A stretch of DNA of 64,000 nucleotides from Stenocarpella maydis (Eukaryota; Ascomycota; Sordariomycetes; Diaporthales; Diaporthaceae): contig NQMI01000033.1 in assembly GCA_002270565.1 (NCBI GenBank), positions 124,001 to 188,000 on the forward strand, read 5' to 3'. Below the pieces are notes generated by a model. It was not told the origin of the DNA. It ran no database searches and worked only from the letters and a program-made list of their open reading frames with translations. The translations under genes and the position numbers were made by a program. Shown one piece after another: positions 44,733-55,776 of this stretch. Position 1 is the stretch's first letter; each line of letters opens with the position of its first letter.

Positions 44733-45281
44733 AATGACGGACGATGCAGGTGGCGGTGCTTTAGGCTGCTGAGTGATTATTGCCTTGGAGAAGATTTGAG
44801 AGCCTCGACGGTCCGCTCGCCTACGAGAACAAGAATGACCACCGGGGCAGCGCGTCGGCATAGGCACGATGGGACGAAGTGGTCTGGACTCGACCTTCCG
44901 TACGAATCTGGACACATTTCAGTGGGCTGCCAGGAATGCAGAAGACGTTGGCTTCACGAGGTCTAGGAACAAAAATGGGAAGCTTTGATGAGAAAGCTAC
45001 CCAGTAAACATCAGATGGCAGTCAGCTTTGAGCGCGAAAGAGGCGGAGGAGGCGTAACCTCTAGATTTCAGAGGAGGGCTCATGGGTTACGGGAATCAGG
45101 GACTTGGCTTCTGCAGGGCCAAATAAATTCATGTACAAATACCTCGAGTGTCCATTCTTGCTCGCCTTGTCGTGACCATGAAGTGGGAAATTTGAGAGAC
45201 GCGAAACACTTTTAGAGTACTGGTTAGTACGCATCCGTAAAGAGGCAGACGCAGATCCCAGAGGCATTCTTCACTGTGCCA
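44733..45281. other. Intergenic between convergent genes
   Basis: 3' ends of the F-box gene and of the minus-strand receptor-like gene. No gene or repeat seen. Confidence 0.4.
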
Positions 45282-46862
45282 TTATGCACGCCCTCCCTTA
45301 TTCGAATCCTCTACATCGACCCGAGTGACAACGTTCATACGGATATGAGACCCATCCGTCACCGCCTGCGGCTCAGAATAAACCTGTATCAGGTCCGGGT
45401 TGAGGCTCTCATGCGTACCAACATAAGGCTTGCCCCATCCCCGCTGACCCCCAAACCGCCACCACCACCACTCCCTCCTCTCCCCCCTCGCCTCCCCCTC
45501 CCGGCGGTACGTCCCAGCGTAGCCCCGGCCCACGGGCCCGCTGATGATTACCCTGTGCCCGTAGCTCCTCGCCGGCGTGCGCAAGAAGCTGAACCTGTCC
45601 AGCCCCGTGGCCCTCATGTCGTCCGGCGCGCTGAAGAGTATCGTCGTCGTCCACAGCGCCGAGTTGAAGAGCCCGTTCAGGGCCAGCATGCACCCCGCGA
45701 ACGCAAAGAAGCCCATCCCCAGGTCGTGGCCTGCGATGATGTAGACGCGGCCGACCGCGAGCGACGCGGTGCAGGCGAGATAGATGAAGGGGTACACCAG
45801 GAAGGCCGGGTGGTAGCCCGACGGCCTGGGGCATCCGCCCTGGTGGCGCGCCGGGTCGGGCAGGTGGCGGCAGGAACGCTTCTGGCGCCAGAGGGTCAGG
45901 AAGACGACGGAGTAGAGGCCCAAGGTGAGGGCTACCGAGACCATGACCCAGAAGTAGTGCGCCCAGAGGCGCCAGTTGTTGTACTGTGAGCTGACCCAGC
46001 ACTGTAAAAACGAAAAAGTGGGTGGTCAGTTTTTGAGGCCAAGGGGCGTCGAGAGGGCCGAAGTGTGGTTGGATATACTCACCCAGACGTTTGCTCGCAT
46101 GAAGTACGACTCCCCCATCTCGAGGACCGGCCTGCTGTGTAGGGATGCTATGACGCCGGCAGTGTGTATGGAGTAGGCCATGAGCCACACGCAGGCCACG
46201 ACCATGTACAGCGTCTTCCTTGATGGCCTGTGCCCGAGGACGATGGTGCAAAACGTCGTGACGGAGATGGCGGACAGGAAGAGACTGGCAGCCAAGCTGC
46301 CGACGGAGCAGAACCATCCCTGTGCCCAACACACGCTCGAGGGGGCGTAGATGCCGTCCACCGACAGCCAGTGCAGGCTCAGGCAATACCCCACCGCCAA
46401 CTGCATGTCGGCAAGGAGCAGGTTGTAGACCAGCATCGGAAGTGGGTTCCAGTCGTCCTTGTTGTCTTGTTCCCGCCCGTCCTGCGCCTGGTCGTCGCTT
46501 GCCGTGGAGCTCAGAGGCTGGGCCTGCTGTTGGTCGTGCTCCAGCCTCATCCGGTCCATCTCCTGCAGCTGTTCGAGGGCCGTCCGGCCCTCCATGTGCT
46601 CCTGTAGCTGTTCAAGGCCGAGTGAGAAGTCTGGATCCCTCATGTCCACGTGTCTCTGTTGCTCCCGGCCCCGCCTCTTCTGCTGCCTCTGCTCCCGAAA
46701 CTTGCTCCATCGGAAGGATATCAGCTTGAAGGTTATGAAAAGCCACAAGGATGTCGTTGAGATGAAGGAGAGTATCGAGAAGTCCGTCAGCAAGGTGAGG
46801 TCTCTGCGGTGGTACCCAGGGAGCGGCGCCAGCGTCCCGCGGTCGTCTGCCGTCGGGGTCAT
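45282..46862 (-). CDS. Seven-transmembrane receptor-like protein with a large first loop
   Basis: Exons 46862-46083 and 46001-45282 predict 499 aa, with an 81-nt intron (donor GTGAGT, acceptor TTACAG). Seven hydrophobic segments are visible: LLTDFSILSFISTTSLWLFI, LPMLVYNLLLADMQLAVGY, GSLAASLFLSAISVTTF, TLYMVVACVWLMAYSIHTAG, WVMVSVALTLGLYSVVFLTL, FLVYPFIYLACTASLAV and MGFFAFAGCMLALNGLF. The order and motifs such as NLLLADMQ and HWLSVDGIYAPS recall fungal G-protein coupled receptors of the Git3/GPR type. Between segments 1 and 2 a charged, Gln-rich insert of roughly 85 residues is present (EQRQQKRRGREQQ to DNKDDWN), unusual for this loop. The tail is about 90 residues, with a Trp run. The start ATG at 46862 is the first in the frame. 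Receptor role is inferred. Ligand unknown. Confidence 0.82.
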
Positions 46863-48775
46863 CGTCTCGTGTTCGGATCTCGTGTCCTGCCTGCCTGGCC
46901 AACGGGCTAGGCTGAGTGCATACCCGACAGGACCGGCGAACGGTTCGGGAGTCGGTGGTGTAGTGGCAGCTGCCGGGGGTATGTGCACAGCACGCGGGGA
47001 ACTAAGCCTATAAACAAGCTTTCGTCTGACTCGCGGTGGTGACAAGTATGGATTAATGTGTCTGCGCTGGCCATGGCGGTAACCGAGATTATAACCGAAC
47101 TTGAAAGAACAAAGAACGCTCTTTCCTCGTCGGTGGCTGGACCGAAAGGCTCAGTCCACGCCCGGGTGAGGCTGCATGTCGCCAGCATGTGAAAACTCTC
47201 GCCACATACTTAGTTACATGGATGCGGTCATGTGAATGGGTGAATCAACACTCATCTCACTCAGCAGCTATAAATCATTCGCTTCACGCTGCTTATCCTC
47301 CGCCCGAGCCAAGCTCATGTCTGTGCCACAGCAATCATGAAAAGAGTGGTGAGCCATCAGGAATCAAAATATAGAGGATAAGGTTTTTGGCATCGCTCCC
47401 AAAAGCTAACAGCCGCAGCTCACGACCGTCGCACAGACTCGGACTGACCAGGCGAACTCAAATTAAGCTTTCAGATCACCAACAATAAAGTCACCTTAAC
47501 CAGAGGTCCAGGCTAGAGCCTCACGAGTCCTACGTCGCAATCAGAACCGGTATCAATGATGCGTTTCCACAGTCGGACATGTCGGTAGCTTGGAGTGCCC
47601 AGAGCCACATCTCATAGTTCTGACCTACAGATCATCACCGCAGGAACTGAGGTTGCCTTGTAGATACTAAATTAATACGCCAGCTGGCTAATATCAGAGA
47701 CCTAGTGAGGCCAATATATTTCGATCTCATAACTGGGTTTACATCGTCGTTACTAGCGCGTCACTGTGAGCCTCGCTACGGCGCATCCACGGTCTGGATT
47801 CAAACGGCAATTCAGGTAAACGTGTGGTGAATTTTGAGTGGAAACGGAGACAAGTAGAGGCTAGGTTCATGAGGGAATGTTTTCGGAAATTGAAAAAAAG
47901 GTGTTTGAGGGTGCACAGAAGTTTAGTTACTATTAACTTAAATTAAATACATCATTTAGAAGCGAAACTGTGGGAATAGTGGTCAATAGTGGTCTGCCCA
48001 CGCCCAGAGGCCGTTGTGCCAGGGCATTGAATACGGGGCACCTTGTGGCCCGTGCGCCTATCGATAGCGCCCCTGGGCAACCATAGACCGAATCTTGAAG
48101 GGCTGCAGCTTCGCTGCAACCTTCCCCTCAACACCATAGCCGGGATGGATTGACTATTAACCCTACGTATTGCAATACGTGACAGCCAGCCCACATAAAC
48201 GATAGAACTTCCCTTACGGTAAGCAGAGAGAGCTCCGCTACAGATATCGGTAGTGGATTGAACCAAGACATAAGAAATGTACCTGTTGCATTCTATGGCT
48301 TCCGTCGGGAGCACGCAGTAGTCACTCTAGCACAGTTAGACTCAGCAAGAACTTTTTCTTCTGCATTTGCTGCCAGACCGAATCCTCTTGATGGATCACA
48401 GTGGTACCTTAAAACATACAGGAACTCATTCAATGAGAGACTGACTGCCAAGATTGTTACATGTGCCGTGATACTTCAGTAGAGGCCATCCTGTCTACAT
48501 TTGACCTCTACCGCCTCTAAGCACACTTCCCACGACTTGCCACAGGCGAGCCCGCACATACCCAGGTATGGACTGGACCTGGTCTTCTCGCCCGCAAACA
48601 AGTTGCTAACAGATTCAGGCCTGGCAGAATCATCTCATCTCCTTCCTGATACCTCCAGACTGTTCTTTACTTCGCCTTGGCGTAGCAAGAGCGAGTTCTG
48701 CGGTGACCTCATCGCTGGCGCTTAAACATCACTCAACATCCTCAGAGCATCGCGAATACATTCAGGCATCTCAAC
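46863..48775. other. Intergenic with a transposon-end-like palindrome
   Basis: About 1.9 kb with no recognised gene. The palindrome ACGTATTGCAATACGT lies at 48165-48180. Together with flanking bases, 18 nt match (in reverse orientation) the interior of the inverted-repeat element at 33634-33651. This suggests a remnant of a related mobile element in 47.9-48.2 kb. Confidence 0.45.
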
Positions 48776-50089
48776 ATGTCGGTTCCCAGCGGCGATGGCA
48801 CCCTTGCTAACGCAGGCCTTCGCCTCTTCGAGACTGGAAACTTTGCCGACGGCGTCATCATCTGCGGCGACCGAACCTGGAACGTCCACAAAGCTCTTTT
48901 GAGCTCCCGATGCAAGTGGTTCGAGCGTGCTTTTTTCGGAGGAATGGCGGTGAGGACTCTGCTCATCTTTACGACAGTCAGCGCTCAGGCGTTGGGTTGG
49001 AAGAAGCCATCTAACATAACGTGGCTGCAGGAGGCTGCGTCTGGCAAGATTGTGCTCGAAGAGCAGGACCCTGAACTCATCGACATCATGCTTCGTTACC
49101 TGTACAGCAGAGGTACGCGCCAAGCGAGCTTCAAAGTCTAAGAAATGAAAAAGATCCGCTCCTTGCTGATCGCGGAAACAGATTTCAACATGGCAAATTT
49201 GACCAAGAACAAAGGAGTCCCGGTCCTTTCCATCAAGCTTTTCCGAACGGCCGACTTTTTCCTGCTCGAAGAGCTGCGGAAGCATGCCATCGCAGGCCTC
49301 CATTCGCATCTTGACCTGCTTCTTGCCAAACCCGATATCAAAAGCACCCGAAATGCTTCAATGGAGATGGCTGAGGTGACTGAGGTCATTGAGGGGGTCA
49401 AGGAGGCCTAAAAGACTGACGGCGCTGTTTGCCTCCGGGAGATGCTGCTCTACTCTTTGTGGATGCGCAGTGGCAGAATCTTCCAGTTGCCACAGACGAA
49501 GCTGTTGCTGGGTGAGATACCGGGCCTGGCAGACGATCTCATGCTGATATACATTGCTGGCGGCGTTACCACTTACCTGCATAACGTGTCACGGCCTCCC
49601 AAAGGTCTCCTACTTGTCGAGGCGATCTTAAGCTACGCCTCGACGAGGCTAATCTACAAGCCCGGCGACAAGAAGGCCAATGTAATGGGAGTAAGCGACA
49701 CACTTTGCATCTTGCGTGCCACTCCAGGACGCCCGTCTCCTTTCGAGGCAGTCAACGCCACAACAGGTGCTCTTATTGAGGAGCTCGCCTGGGTTACACC
49801 AGCCACCAGTCACATCGAAATCGGCAGCCATGAATCCTCGGAGATTGTCTGCCTTAGCAAACGATTGAAATCCAGGTCCAAGACCATATGGCTCCGTTTT
49901 GAGACTGCCGGAGATGCCAGATACTACACCGGCTGCCACAGTGGCGTTGACCGCAGTGTGCACCAGGCGAAGATCACCAAGCGTGACCTGCAGGCTTATA
50001 TGAGAGACATTTACGAGAATCTACCGAGACGCGGCCCTGACTCAATTGGACTCCCCAGGCAGCGAGTCCTACGATCACAGCACACGTAA
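48776..50089 (+). pseudogene. BTB/POZ-domain gene E with one premature stop
   Basis: Exons 48776-48949, 49031-49112 (82 nt) and 49182-50089, with GT-AG introns, 387 codons if read through. The BTB core is intact: LRLFETGNFADGVIICGDR, HKALLSSRCKWFERAFFGG and EAASGKIVLEEQDPELIDIM. The middle part FRTADFFLLEELRKHAIAGL matches the paralogs. At 49409-49411 an in-frame TAA follows EVIEGVKEA, and the same frame continues with a long open stretch (KTDGAVCLREMLLYSLWM to RRGPDSIGLPRQRVLRSQ). A CAA-to-TAA change would explain the stop. The C-terminal region differs from genes B and C and lacks the four-cysteine module. A truncated product of about 168 residues might still contain the BTB fold. Everything but the stop looks coding, so decay is recent or the stop is an allele or error. 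Confidence 0.78.
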
Positions 50090-50426
50090 TTTGTGCTACC
50101 TGCCAACAGTCTTCTCATGGGTGAAGAGCGAGTAGCATATGACACAAAAAGTGTTGACGTATAAGAGACCTCAGTTTTTTGGGAACCACGAGAGAAACAA
50201 AAAAACATTCAGAAAATCATTGTGAGTGGACTTGAAGTTGGGGGAAAGTTCTTGAGAATTTACGACAACAGGCTCCTCAAGCCAATATGTACAGTAGCAA
50301 GAATCAGAATGAAACCACCTCGGTTGCAACCCAATGAAGCAGACCACCATGAAGCACATCAGGCGGCCTCCCGTGTCTTCACGCCCACCCACCCTTTCCT
50401 AAGTCCCCCGGCTGCTCGTTGGTAAT
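50090..50426. other. Intergenic between convergent genes
   Basis: 3' ends of BTB gene E and the minus-strand GH7 gene. No gene seen. Confidence 0.4.
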
Positions 50427-52308
50427 CTAGTAGGTCGAGCCAATGGGGCCGAACTTGATGTTGGAGTAGATGACCGTAGCATCGCTGGAACTGTGTCAGC
50501 AAGCACAGCAAGGGATTCTGTCAGGGAGCAAAGACTTACGCGTTTTTGGACTCAACATCAGAGGGGACACCGCTGCTGGTGGCGCAAGAGCCACGGGCGA
50601 CACCGGGCTTGCTGGGGTCAGCGTCGACGGGGAAGGAGGAGTCGAGCCAGAGCATGTTTGAGTTGTGCTGCCACGCGACACGTCAGCATCATAAAAAAAA
50701 AAGCCCCAGCAGAAAGCCCCAGCCAAGGGAAACACTCACGTCGTCCCAGAGGGACATGACGAGGACCATGCCCTTGCCGAGCGCAGAGTTCATGCCGGAC
50801 AGGCCTCCCTTCTGCGCAAAGACATTCTGGTCGCCAAAGGCCGTCTTCTGGGCCGTGCACATGTCGGCGGTGATGGAGTTGTACGACGTCAGCCCGCTGA
50901 CGGTGGACTTGGGCTGCTGGATCTTGACGCCGTTCTGGATGTAGTACTGCTTGATCTCGCTCGACGTGAACTGCGTGACGACGGTGAACTTCTTGGTCGT
51001 GTCGACCGTCTTGCCGGAGCCGTAGAAGCCCGTGTTGCCCATGCGGTAGGCGTTCCAGTCGCACCCGTCCGGGTCGCAGTCGCCCGCGTACCGGCTCGAC
51101 GAGTAGGTGCCGCCGCACGAGTCGCCCGAGCAGATGTGCTGGGCGCTGTTGGTGCACGGGTGGGGGGTGAAGGCCGTGCTCATCGAGTTGGCCTCCCAGA
51201 TGTCCATTTCGGCGCAGCCTATGTGATTGAGAGTTAGCCTTCGGACAGACCAAGCAAGTTTTGTTGGAAAAGAAAAGATGTGGGAAAGGGTGTAATATGC
51301 GCGTGGTTTTTGGCACAGGCCTTAGAACCGAGGCTGTCATCTCCGTGCGAATTTACAAATATCCGTAGAGGCCACTTACAAGAGCCCGAGCCTCCGACAC
51401 CAGCATTGGCGTCGTTGGAGGACGGCTTCCAGCCTTCGACGTTGCCCTGATGAGACGGGCATGTTAGCCTGAGAGGTAGGACTCGGTAGTAGAGGTCGTA
51501 GCGGGACTTACCAGTCCGTTGATGAACTTGAGGTCACGGGGGCACTGAGAGTCGCCTGGTGCGTGTTAAATCACCTATTACGGGCCATAATGTGATACAT
51601 CACCAGGACTCACAATAGCCAGTGCCATACTTGGCTCCGGCGGTGTTGGTCGGGTACTTGGACATGCCACCGTCGGCATCCATGGAGACAAAGTACAGCG
51701 CACCGTTCAGGCCGCACTATTATCCAGTCAGCTCAGATCCCGCACCAGGAGGACGGGATGGTGGATACTCACAGGCAGCTTGCTCACGTCGACGTCGAAC
51801 GAGAACTCGGCGTTTTCCAGGTTGAAGAGCTTGTACTTGGTGGAGGACTCCATGAGGTACAGCCTGCTGCCGATGTTCTTGCCCGAGCTCTGGGTGACAA
51901 ACTTGAGCGACAGGGCGTTGCCGCTCGTGCTGGCGCCGTAGGTGCCCGTGTAGTCAGCGCCGTCGAGGACGCAGTTGGCCGCGCAGCTCTTGTTGTCCGG
52001 GCAGATGGTCGTGTTCCACTCGTTGCCGGTGTAGCAGTTGGTGTAGCCGTTCTTGTCGTGGACCCATCGCCAGTTGGAATCTGATGAGGGCGCATTTCGT
52101 GAGAATCAGGGCCCCAAGTAGACCGGTTTCTAGGAAGAGTTCAGAGCCTACCGATCACGACCTCGCCGCTCTGCGTGGTGCAACTTGATGGTGAAGTGCA
52201 TTGCTGCCAGCTCATCGAGGGGTGTGTCTCGGTCTTCTGCGTGCCGGCGCCCTGGGCCTTGACACTGGCAGCGAGCACGCTGCTCGCGAAGGCGAATTTG
52301 CTGATCAT
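50427..52308 (-). CDS. Cellobiohydrolase, GH7 (CBHI type, no CBM1)
   Basis: Secreted cellulase releasing cellobiose from the reducing ends of cellulose. Eight exons: 52308-52152, 52080-51773, 51716-51614, 51555-51512, 51446-51380, 51218-50740, 50667-50540, 50484-50427, all with clean GT-AG sites and correct phases, giving 447 aa. A signal peptide ([19 protein letters not shown]) precedes [19 protein letters not shown]. The catalytic motif [13 protein letters not shown] holds the nucleophile Glu230, Asp232 and acid/base Glu235. Other landmarks are [39 protein letters not shown] and MLWLDSSFP. The protein stops after [12 protein letters not shown], so linker and CBM1 are absent, as in many single-domain CBHI enzymes. 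A TATA box lies about 100 bp upstream. Expression is probably induced by cellulose and repressed by glucose, by family knowledge only. Confidence 0.98.
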
Positions 52309-52408
52309 CTTGGCGGTATGCTTGTCCAATGCTTGTTTCAGAGGGGTTTTGTGTGTGCAGGTTGGTGGCCTGAACAAGCTCACCAAGCAATGGCCCCAAG
52401 CCCTTGGG

Positions 52409-52416
52409 TTTATATA
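52409..52416 (-). promoter_or_regulatory. TATA box of the GH7 gene
   Basis: TATATAAA on the minus strand, about 100-108 nt upstream of the ATG at 52308, at normal core-promoter distance. Confidence 0.5.
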
Positions 52417-55400
52417 CTGTGTAATACAGGCCTCGCGGTCTGGCTGGGCGGCCAAGGTTGACAAGGGAGAAAATCCCAAAGAGGAAATTCGGCGAAGTCG
52501 GACGCGTCATGCGTGGAGAGTTCATTTGTTTAGGACGATCCACGAAGGAATGATGGGCCGGCTTCCGACTTGAAGGGGACTCTGGATAATGGCAGATCCC
52601 GTTCGTGAGCATATTTGCCGGAGCCTAGTTGGGCGGGCAGACACGCTGGTCTGCCCAATGGCCACTGCGACGACATCGGTCCGCGCCTGACTGGCGCATG
52701 GCGATGGGTATAGGAAGGGGGCGAAACTCGGAATAGGCGAGGCAGCGAGGCGGCATAACTCCCGTGGAGGCCGGGACGGAAGCGACATAGCTCAGAGCAC
52801 AGTGTGGAGAATGGTGTGAGATCTAGAGTTACATCAAGAGGTGGATCTCGGTGGGAATAATATGAAGTACCAGCGAAGCGACGTGGGTGCGGCAAGTAAT
52901 ATGGAAAGCAGCAACGCCATTGGGCAGCCACCAGAGCTGTGTCACGGCTTGCGTGAACAAGCCTCCGGACCACTTTGGAGTTCCTAATTGCTCGCAGCGC
53001 GTTCAACGACACTCGGTGAGGTGCTGCCAGACTCTCCTGAACACACAGCTGGATGACGCACGCAAGGTTGCCGATATTCCGTCTTTACCTCATGCTGGGC
53101 TTGGGTATATCTAGAACGTAACCCCGTACGAGTATCTCAGCGGTCTGGGACAAAACCCTTGAGAAACTTTAGCATTAGCCTGGCACGGGCGTGCTGGCAG
53201 ATCGTGTGGGCTGTGGCAGGGTACCGGTGGAGAGACTGGTGACTACATCATCTCCATTATCTCCGAGCATGTCAATGAGACTTTCCAGCCCGAGCATTTT
53301 AGACACCCGATCAGACAAGTGGACGCTGCGGGGTTTTGTGAGGCACATGGCGAAGAAATCGACGCCAAGTACCTGGGTAACCGCCTTGCTGGCTGAACAT
53401 GTCAGACCACGATGTGCTCAGTACGCCTGGTGGTGTGGTGTGAAGGTGGGTAGATGGAAAATTGGGAATCCCAACAGCCAGGGACGAGTCGCCCCATGAG
53501 TGCGTTGGCGAGAGACATTCCCTGGAATTGGTCTCCATCCAGCCACATGACCCTATACCAGGAATGCCATGCATGTCGTCCGAGGAAGCGGTTGTCTATG
53601 TGACGGGCGGTTAATATCGGGACAGCTGCCCCTGAACGAATCATATTTTTGTTCCTGGGTTGTCCTGCGGTTGGGGTTCCTGGTTTGGGCCTGGTGCGAA
53701 AGCACCACTGTACCTACTTGCATGATCAAAGTTAGTTATACGTTTGTGTTTAATTAAGAGGCCGTGCTGTGCGTAGGTTGAATTAGGGTTGGGTTGGACA
53801 GGGATTGTCATCTTGACTTTGGCTGGACTTCCTTGAAACTTGCTTGTTGCGGTAGCCGGCACAGCTCCTAACGTGGCGTCCGGGGTGCATTGCAGGAGTC
53901 ATCTTTCGAGTGAATAGAGAAGCTTTCCTAGGCAGAAACGGCCCCAATAGCTGCCGTGATGCCAGTGGCCATCTGCCGGCGCTGACAGAAGAGGCGTCAG
54001 GCCGTTGTAAGTTAGACGCGGAGTGTTATCCTCCTGCGATCCGGATAGAGTAAGAAGCCCTTCTAGAAAAGGTGTGGGGATCCCGTCCGCACTAGATACT
54101 ACCATGCACAATCATTCTGCCGCTCGGCGGGAAACCTTGTTTCAAACATTCTATTTGGTCAATACCCTGTGCATGGGGCTTGCTCGGCCCCAAGCTCCTC
54201 GCCACACGCGGTTATCGGCCTCGGGGCCGGCGTGGGGTCCGGCATAAGTTGGGTATTACAAGTCTTGGATTTCAGTAGTTGGGAATGCAAGTAAATATTG
54301 GGAACAAGTCTCCAGCTCTGGACTGCCGGAGGCGACGAGGTGGAGATGAGAGAGATAACGCTCAGGACGGACCGCTCGGCGAGACAAACTGTCATATTTG
54401 TCGCGTTCATGTTCATATATCGAAACCCCAACTGATGGTCGAGTGATGGATTAAGGTTGCCATAAAAGTTTTGCCGGAGGATTTGGAGCCGAATTTTGAC
54501 ATCCTTGACCCATGTCGCCCACATCGTCATACATTGTCGTCGCGTGGTAGCATCGTGTTAAGCCCAGACAGGTGGGACCGTCTCGGGTCTTGAATACTAG
54601 TCTCCAGTAGCGAGCCTGGTGACAGACATTCGTCGACGCTTGCCCGACCATCCCACACACCCCCTTTTAATAGCTTGCTAAAAACCGATTGACGAATGCT
54701 GGTGGCTCCCAGCAGCAGACATTTAGGAAACAAAAGTGTTTGGCAGTGCTACTGGTAATGCGGAGCACTTAACCCTGGGCCGGGACTGAGGCCTAAAAGG
54801 AGGAGTTGAGGATCTGGTTGATTCAGAAGAGTTCGCAACGTGGACGTTCTCAGCATAGACCGTCTTGTTCGCCCGCATGGAGATAACAAGAGTTTGGGAA
54901 CCTGGAGCTCAATCTGTTGCTGTGTGTGGAAAACGAAACTCAGCCCCCCTAGTCAGTGATCACCCAATACAAGCCACCTGTTTCTTTCTTTTCTTTTCTT
55001 TTCTTTTCTTTTCTTTTCTTTTCTTTTTTCATTTGTTACGGATTTGCAAATGCGGAAGCATAACATTAACACATGCTTTAAATAACACTATTCCATTTCA
55101 CCTGCGCTGACTTGCATCCGTCCCATATTATTCCAACACGGCTCTGTGCTCGTTCGTGCACTTGATACCGAACATAAACCGGAGCCTGCGTGACAGACTT
55201 TGTGTCACATCCTGGTTGGCTGAGCTGCCTGGCCGCCACCGAATCACGTCCAATATGCGCAGAGAACATTTCAGCACCGTATCGCAATTCCGTGAAGGTA
55301 ATTCAAAGAGTCCTGAAAATGCAAACTTAGAGCCCATACCATTCATTTCCAGACTTGTACCTATCCCTTGAAAGCTGCTTGTAGAGGAACACGCCTGGAT

Positions 55401-55776
55401 CGTGCAATGAGCTAGTTAATGCCTTCGAGTACACACATTGTGCTGTTCTGATCGTGAAGGACAAATTTCGGTTTTGTGTAGTCAGCTGCTTACAGATGTT
55501 TCCGTTCTTCAGGCGCAAGCTTACTCTAAGACAGAGATTATGGCGATAAGTTCCCGTCAACTTTAGAAAACCCCCGGCCTGGGGCAAAGCATGGCAGAAG
55601 GGACTACATGGACCAAAATTAGCAACAACTGGACCTTGTCACGGATCCCAGCTCTATAACACAATCTCACAAGTGATCGAGCCCCGTGTACCCTGTTTTC
55701 CGCGATCGTTTCTATGTACAATGAATTGTTCAGGTTCTTCAAATTAGACGTCATGGCGGCGTGTTTTACAAACTAA
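52417..55776. other. 3.3-kb gene-poor stretch with a microsatellite
   Basis: Includes the GH7 upstream region. No further gene recognised on either strand. A (TTTTC)n tract, about nine units, spans roughly 54981-55030. Confidence 0.45.
54981..55030 (+). repeat. (TTTTC)n microsatellite
   Basis: About nine TTTTC units in a near-perfect array, intergenic. Probably variable between strains. Confidence 0.9.

Noticed and set aside
45409..46386. 326-codon minus-strand frame and other long frames at 45.3-46.7 kb
   Set aside because: Shifted frame of the seven-transmembrane gene, continuing across its intron. It is Pro/Arg/His-rich as expected of a GC-rich shadow frame.
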